Assembly: GCA_008931825.1 (NCBI GenBank)
Contig: QXVZ01002140.1
Coordinates: 1-23,141, forward strand
DNA from: Phallusia fumigata
Taxonomy: Eukaryota; Chordata; Ascidiacea; Phlebobranchia; Ascidiidae
Direction of reading: 5' to 3'
DNA: 23,141 nucleotides
Position 1 is the stretch's first letter; each line of letters starts with the position of its first letter. Under the pieces are notes generated by a model, which saw only the letters and a program-made list of their open reading frames with translations, was not told the DNA's origin and did not search any database. Of the stretch, positions 22,001 through 23,141 are shown in pieces. Both the position numbers and the translations under genes were made by a program.

Positions 22001-23104
22001 ACATTTATTCCAAAGTACAAATAGCTGGAAATAGATGCAAGTTTTTAAGGGAGAAAGGTTTCAAGTGCACTAACCCTAACTGATAAAAACCAACTATTGT
22101 AATTGTTGCGTCACTGAAGTGCCATTGTCCCTTGTAAATCGGCCTAAAGATGGCTGCACAGTTGACTCTTGTTTTGGTCTATCGGTATTAAAGAAGCGTG
22201 ATAGCTGTTTCCAAAAAATCTGTGCAAGATTTCGTACAAATTACCTAAGCGCAGTAATATACTGATAAAAGAGCAAGCGTAGTGATTGACATTTGCAAAA
22301 TTACTGCAACACAACTTTCCATAGTGCGGCCCTTGAGTTACTTTAAGGTTTTTATATGGCCCTCGATGACATTTGAGTTTGAGACCCCTGCACTAAGCTA
22401 TGCAATACGTTATACGTTTATATCGTTATACTTTTTGTACGTTTATATCGTTATACGCATATACATCGAAGCTTACGTCGATACAGCTACTGTTTCGATA
22501 GAAGCGACGGTTGGTATTTAGACTTGATGGTCGGATTCATTTTTAAAAATAAATACATTTTGGAGTCAAGAGTCAGCACGACACAGATATATGACAGTTA
22601 AATCTGATGGAGTACATCTGTATGTCATTTAAGGCATTTAAAGCAGTCCAGAATATTGTTGACGATAACATCACAAAATGTATCGAAAACGAAGCAATCG
22701 AATTGCTAACGAAGGAGGAAGAACTGGAACTACTGTCAGTAATCGAAAAGGAAAATGTATCAATTCAGAAGACTTCGAACACGTAATTACATCTTTTTTC
22801 AATAAAACTCATTGTTTGCAGTTACACCAATTAACACAAAAGATTCGAAATGTTCCGTACAAACGTGGATTGCATAACGTTTCACGTTAATAAAGTAAAA
22901 AAATTACATCACAGAGAACTGTCGATAAAAGGTTGGCGCCAGAATGTCCTTGAAGCATCCGTAAAGGCAACCAACATCATTTCCCTGGTTCAAAAAGCAA
23001 TGCAAAGCTCCAGACGCGTAAGATGGGAATATATGGACCCCGAAACCAACCATATGATCCAGTTCCCTCTTCGCGTTAATTTCCAACTGGAAAAAAGCTG
23101 GAAG
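12981..23104 (+). CDS. Gene 2: PARP14-like paralogue (RRM, KH-like, macrodomain, WWE), 3' partial, apparent frameshift
   Basis: Exons proposed: 12981-13066, 13987-14126, 14355-14461, 14529-14649, 14797-14855, 15915-16080, 16229-16447, 16913-17159, 17566-17772, 17973-18001, 18210-18341, 18403-18568, 18788-18932, then 19248-19386, 19611-19850, 21167-21363, 21621-21736, 22634-22782 and 22843-23104, continuing off the right edge. Most junctions are canonical and phase-consistent. Three problems stand out: 16447 to 16913 does not match in phase; 18932 (phase 1) cannot join 19248 (phase 0), and an N lies between them; and the 21167-21363 exon has a one-base frameshift. Exons and phases from the macrodomain onwards match gene 1. 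This is either a functional gene with assembly errors or a decaying duplicate. Whether a transferase domain follows is beyond the window. Confidence 0.8.
13067..13986 (+). other. Putative intron 1 of gene 2 (920 bp) with a transposon remnant
   Basis: Acceptor TTTGCAG ends at 13986. It holds the hAT-like remnant at 13444-13800 and a 10-base G run near 13424. No other exon is evident. Confidence 0.5.
13444..13800. mobile_element. Degenerate hAT-like remnant
   Basis: Begins CAGCGGTGGCTAATCC at 13444 and ends TTGGACACCTATG at 13800; the ends are an imperfect inverted pair (about 9 of 13). CGCGGCCCGCGGGCC at 13459-13473 is repeated exactly in the element at 21867-22390, linking the two as one family. 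No clear target duplication. It contains a 20-bp unit, CACCACAAATGCCATTGTTT, twice (13493-13512 and 13514-13533). Confidence 0.5.
13987..14461 (+). CDS. Gene 2 RRM-like domain 1
   Basis: Exons 13987-14126 (phase 2 in, phase 1 out) and 14355-14461 (phase 0 out). The product begins CLLLQTSSTVLTDDNIRDYF (strand 1 and helix 1), then HIFHLPDGILLVLDNEE (strands 2 and 3). Across the intron follow AVTNIFLKKNIQI (helix 2) and VEIEIFYKHIP (strand 4). This is the beta-alpha-beta-beta-alpha-beta order of an RRM, as at the N-terminus of PARP14-type proteins. RNA-binding aromatics at the usual RNP positions are not obvious, so it may be an interaction fold. Confidence 0.65.
14529..14855 (+). CDS. Gene 2 exons between the RRM-like domains
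   Basis: Exon 14529-14649 reads GSYDDMDSVRELLHCYVDDA then EISITLLRTLNYSVKFSKSI and ends in phase 1 at GTAAGT. Exon 14797-14855 (DVWKIVQDIASTDLPEIKPT) ends in phase 0 at GTACAT, which fits the phase-0 acceptor at 15915. The helix and strand spacing suggest part of a second folded module plus a linker. No named domain recognised. Confidence 0.62.
14856..15914 (+). other. Gene 2 intron (1,059 bp)
   Basis: GTACAT donor at 14856, acceptor CCATCAG ending at 15914, phase 0. A short open stretch at 15211-15303 has coding-like character but would end in phase 1, incompatible with both neighbours, so it is not included as an exon. Confidence 0.65.
15915..16447 (+). CDS. Gene 2 RRM-like domain 2 and acidic tail
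   Basis: Exon 15915-16080 encodes CLLVSNLTKNVKTSSIKLAF (strand 1 resembling the RNP2 pattern, plus helix 1) and DAIVYFADYR (strand 3). Only one of the three frames is open. Exon 16229-16447 joins in phase 1 (TGT Cys across the junction), completing the fold with CAKNFAERGKTKAVLVGQNP and IKVQLHFRNL. It then runs into an acidic Asp/Ser/Glu-rich stretch (DVDESSDPDDS) and a lysine-rich tail (KTKKVRKKANQ). RNA binding is suggested but unproven. Confidence 0.72.
16448..16912 (+). other. Gene 2 intron (465 bp) with unresolved phase
   Basis: The GTTTGT donor at 16448 leaves phase 1, but the exon after the TCTTTCAG acceptor (16912) needs phase 2. A good acceptor, TTACCAATCTTGTAG, lies near 16535, yet the frame after it soon hits stops. 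A donor GTTGGT at 16452 would fix the phase but is weak. A very small exon could also be hidden here. Confidence 0.5.
16913..17159 (+). CDS. Gene 2 charged helical segment
   Basis: Reads QSIEKNLIALGLLRGAQEDH, later LPADQDVVLFAQKWKKGLEP and FTKQEPSFIFRPCQ, ending in phase 0 at a GTATTG donor. Eighty-two codons with strong predicted helix content and no named motif. It lies between RRM-like domain 2 and the KH-like repeats, so it may belong to the first KH-like unit. Function unknown. Confidence 0.65.
17160..17565 (+). other. Gene 2 intron (406 bp)
   Basis: GTATTG donor at 17160, acceptor GTTCTAAAG ending at 17565, phase 0. Nothing else seen inside. Confidence 0.7.
17566..18932 (+). CDS. Gene 2 KH-like repeat region
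   Basis: Exons 17566-17772, 17973-18001 (29 nt), 18210-18341, 18403-18568 and 18788-18932, with matching phases throughout. The first reads DLSPEFNLSQQMFEEKCMEI and includes SLLKLRHSMNWNEDGEIIDV; the last includes QEAGCRWKYLLSALKDKNRG and VDVRQFIQDEFKKRS. The middle exons show the KH-like beat twice: EEGHVKVTGTIDDVSAMKDF and GKIILKGTRRNVEEAKSKMI, each a strand-G-x-helix unit. The last exon is the counterpart of the window's first exon (1-59), which sets the register between the genes. Such repeats in PARP14 relatives form an elongated scaffold. Confidence 0.75.
18933..19247 (+). other. Junction with assembly N; exons probably missing
   Basis: The exon ending at 18932 leaves phase 1 while the one starting at 19248 needs phase 0, so they cannot be directly joined. 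In gene 1 the matching interval (60-3656) holds seven more exons totalling 1,280 nt. An N at 19113 breaks this 315-bp stretch. No exon is recognised inside it. Confidence 0.65.
19248..21363 (+). CDS. Gene 2 macrodomain (counterpart of gene 1 macrodomain B), frameshifted
   Basis: Exons 19248-19386, 19611-19850 and 21167-21363. The first reads IQVTVEQGDITTTTCDGIVN then TTMEFLLSG, so the usual Asn-x-x-Asn is Asn-x-x-Met. The second (LVAKAGQNMVEELKNPQIGS, GGNLCQYILHLNTP, LAIPAVGTG) has the same 240-nt length and phase as gene 1. The third begins GGIGLQSGQVAKCIASAIEK but hits a stop at 21244-21246, just after an A7 run (21235-21241). Further on, another frame continues the homology (QVYVFRKNMLPDFQREL). 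The exon is 197 nt; 198 would keep the phase shared with gene 1. So this is one missing base, whether sequencing error or true lesion. Confidence 0.82.
20160..20620. repeat. Exact 230-bp direct duplication flanking an N (assembly artefact likely)
   Basis: 20160-20389 and 20391-20620 appear identical from TACGAAGGCCCAAATTC to CATTCATGTGTTACA, separated only by N at 20390. This is the signature of two contig ends that overlap but were joined with a gap rather than merged. Confidence 0.85.
20757..20815 (+). repeat. tRNA-like (SINE-type) promoter motifs inside the hAT element
   Basis: TGGTGCAATGG at 20757-20767 fits an RNA polymerase III A box, and GGATCCAGCTCC at 20804-20815 loosely resembles a B box about 45 bases on. 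No folded tRNA is obvious. At best a degenerate tRNA-derived fragment. Confidence 0.25.
21621..23104 (+). CDS. Gene 2 KH-like module and first half of WWE, continues off the window
   Basis: Exons 21621-21736 (SVRITFCSWFSADVDK at its end), 22634-22782 (AFKAVQNIVDDNITKCIENE...) and 22843-23104. The first two keep the phase pattern of gene 1 (1 in, 0, 2 out). The third starts after an AAAAG acceptor, enters in phase 2 and reads FEMFRTNVDCITFHVNKVKK then LSIKGWRQNVLEASVKATNI, a KH-like strand-G-x-x-helix unit. It ends with VRWEYMDPETNHMIQFPLRV and NFQLEKSWK, the first half of a WWE domain. The WWE end and any catalytic domain lie beyond the window; a GTAAAA donor follows at 23105. Confidence 0.78.
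21857..22400. mobile_element. 524-bp nonautonomous hAT-like element with flanking duplication
   Basis: The element spans 21867-22390. Left end TAGGGGTCTCAAAC; right end GTTTGAGACCCCTG, inverted repeats with one mismatch in 14. Both sides carry CACTAAGCTA (21857-21866 and 22391-22400); hAT insertions normally duplicate 8 bp, so two of the ten may be chance. The subterminal region is rich in GCGGCCC repeats. No transposase. Confidence 0.78.
22413..22456 (+). repeat. 19-bp direct repeat
   Basis: TACGTTTATATCGTTATAC occurs at 22413-22431 and 22438-22456, exact copies six bases apart, just after the hAT-like element in the same intron. Function unknown. Confidence 0.7.
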
Positions 23105-23141
23105 GTAAAACAAACCCAACAAGCAGAGCGGTTCATAAGGA

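Larger units (their letters stand above)
21737..22633 (+). other. Gene 2 intron (897 bp) with hAT-like insertion
   Basis: GTAAAT donor at 21737, acceptor TCATTTAAG ending at 22633, phase 0. It holds the element at 21867-22390 and a short AT-rich direct repeat just after it. Confidence 0.75.

Overview
The window looks like animal nuclear DNA, most likely from an ascidian such as Ciona. It is AT-rich, split into many short exons with GTAAGT-like donors and pyrimidine-AG acceptors, and carries several hAT-type DNA transposon remnants. The species is an inference from gene style and gene family, not from a diagnostic sequence. There is no sign of bacterial or viral gene organisation. Two single N bases (19113 and 20390) mark assembly gaps.

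The main content is two tandem plus-strand genes of the PARP14-like family (RRM and KH-like modules, macrodomains that recognise ADP-ribose, then a KH-like/WWE tail). Gene 1 enters from the left edge and ends at a TAA at 8051-8053. Its visible exons give about 870 residues: KH-like modules (1-2228), a linker (2501-2602), macrodomain A (2683-3456), macrodomain B (3657-4634), a KH-like module (6378-7297) and a WWE module (about 7200-8050). Translation stops right after the WWE, so the gene 1 product appears to lack the ADP-ribosyltransferase catalytic domain that normally follows.

Positions 8054-12980 hold no gene I can support. They contain a 1.68 kb hAT-like element (10802-12485) with a perfect 8-bp target duplication, apparently nesting a second hAT-like element and a small palindromic element. 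A hydrophobic minus-strand reading frame near 8913-9091 is the only other possible coding segment.

Gene 2 probably starts at 12981 and runs off the right edge. It encodes RRM-like folds (13987-14461 and 15915-16447), a charged segment (16913-17159), KH-like repeats (17566-18932), one macrodomain (19248-21363), and KH-like plus WWE exons (21621-23104). The exon matching the left edge of the window (gene 1, 1-59) is at 18788-18932, which fixes the register between the copies. Compared with gene 1, gene 2 lacks the exons for the following KH-like segment and macrodomain A. The splice phases at that junction do not fit, and an assembly N lies inside the 315-bp gap, so missing sequence is a real possibility. 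Gene 2 also has an apparent one-base frameshift in an A7 run in its last macrodomain exon.

Known PARP14-type proteins bind, add or remove ADP-ribose and act in immune and stress signalling. The family role is established knowledge; the specific role of these two copies is not visible from sequence.
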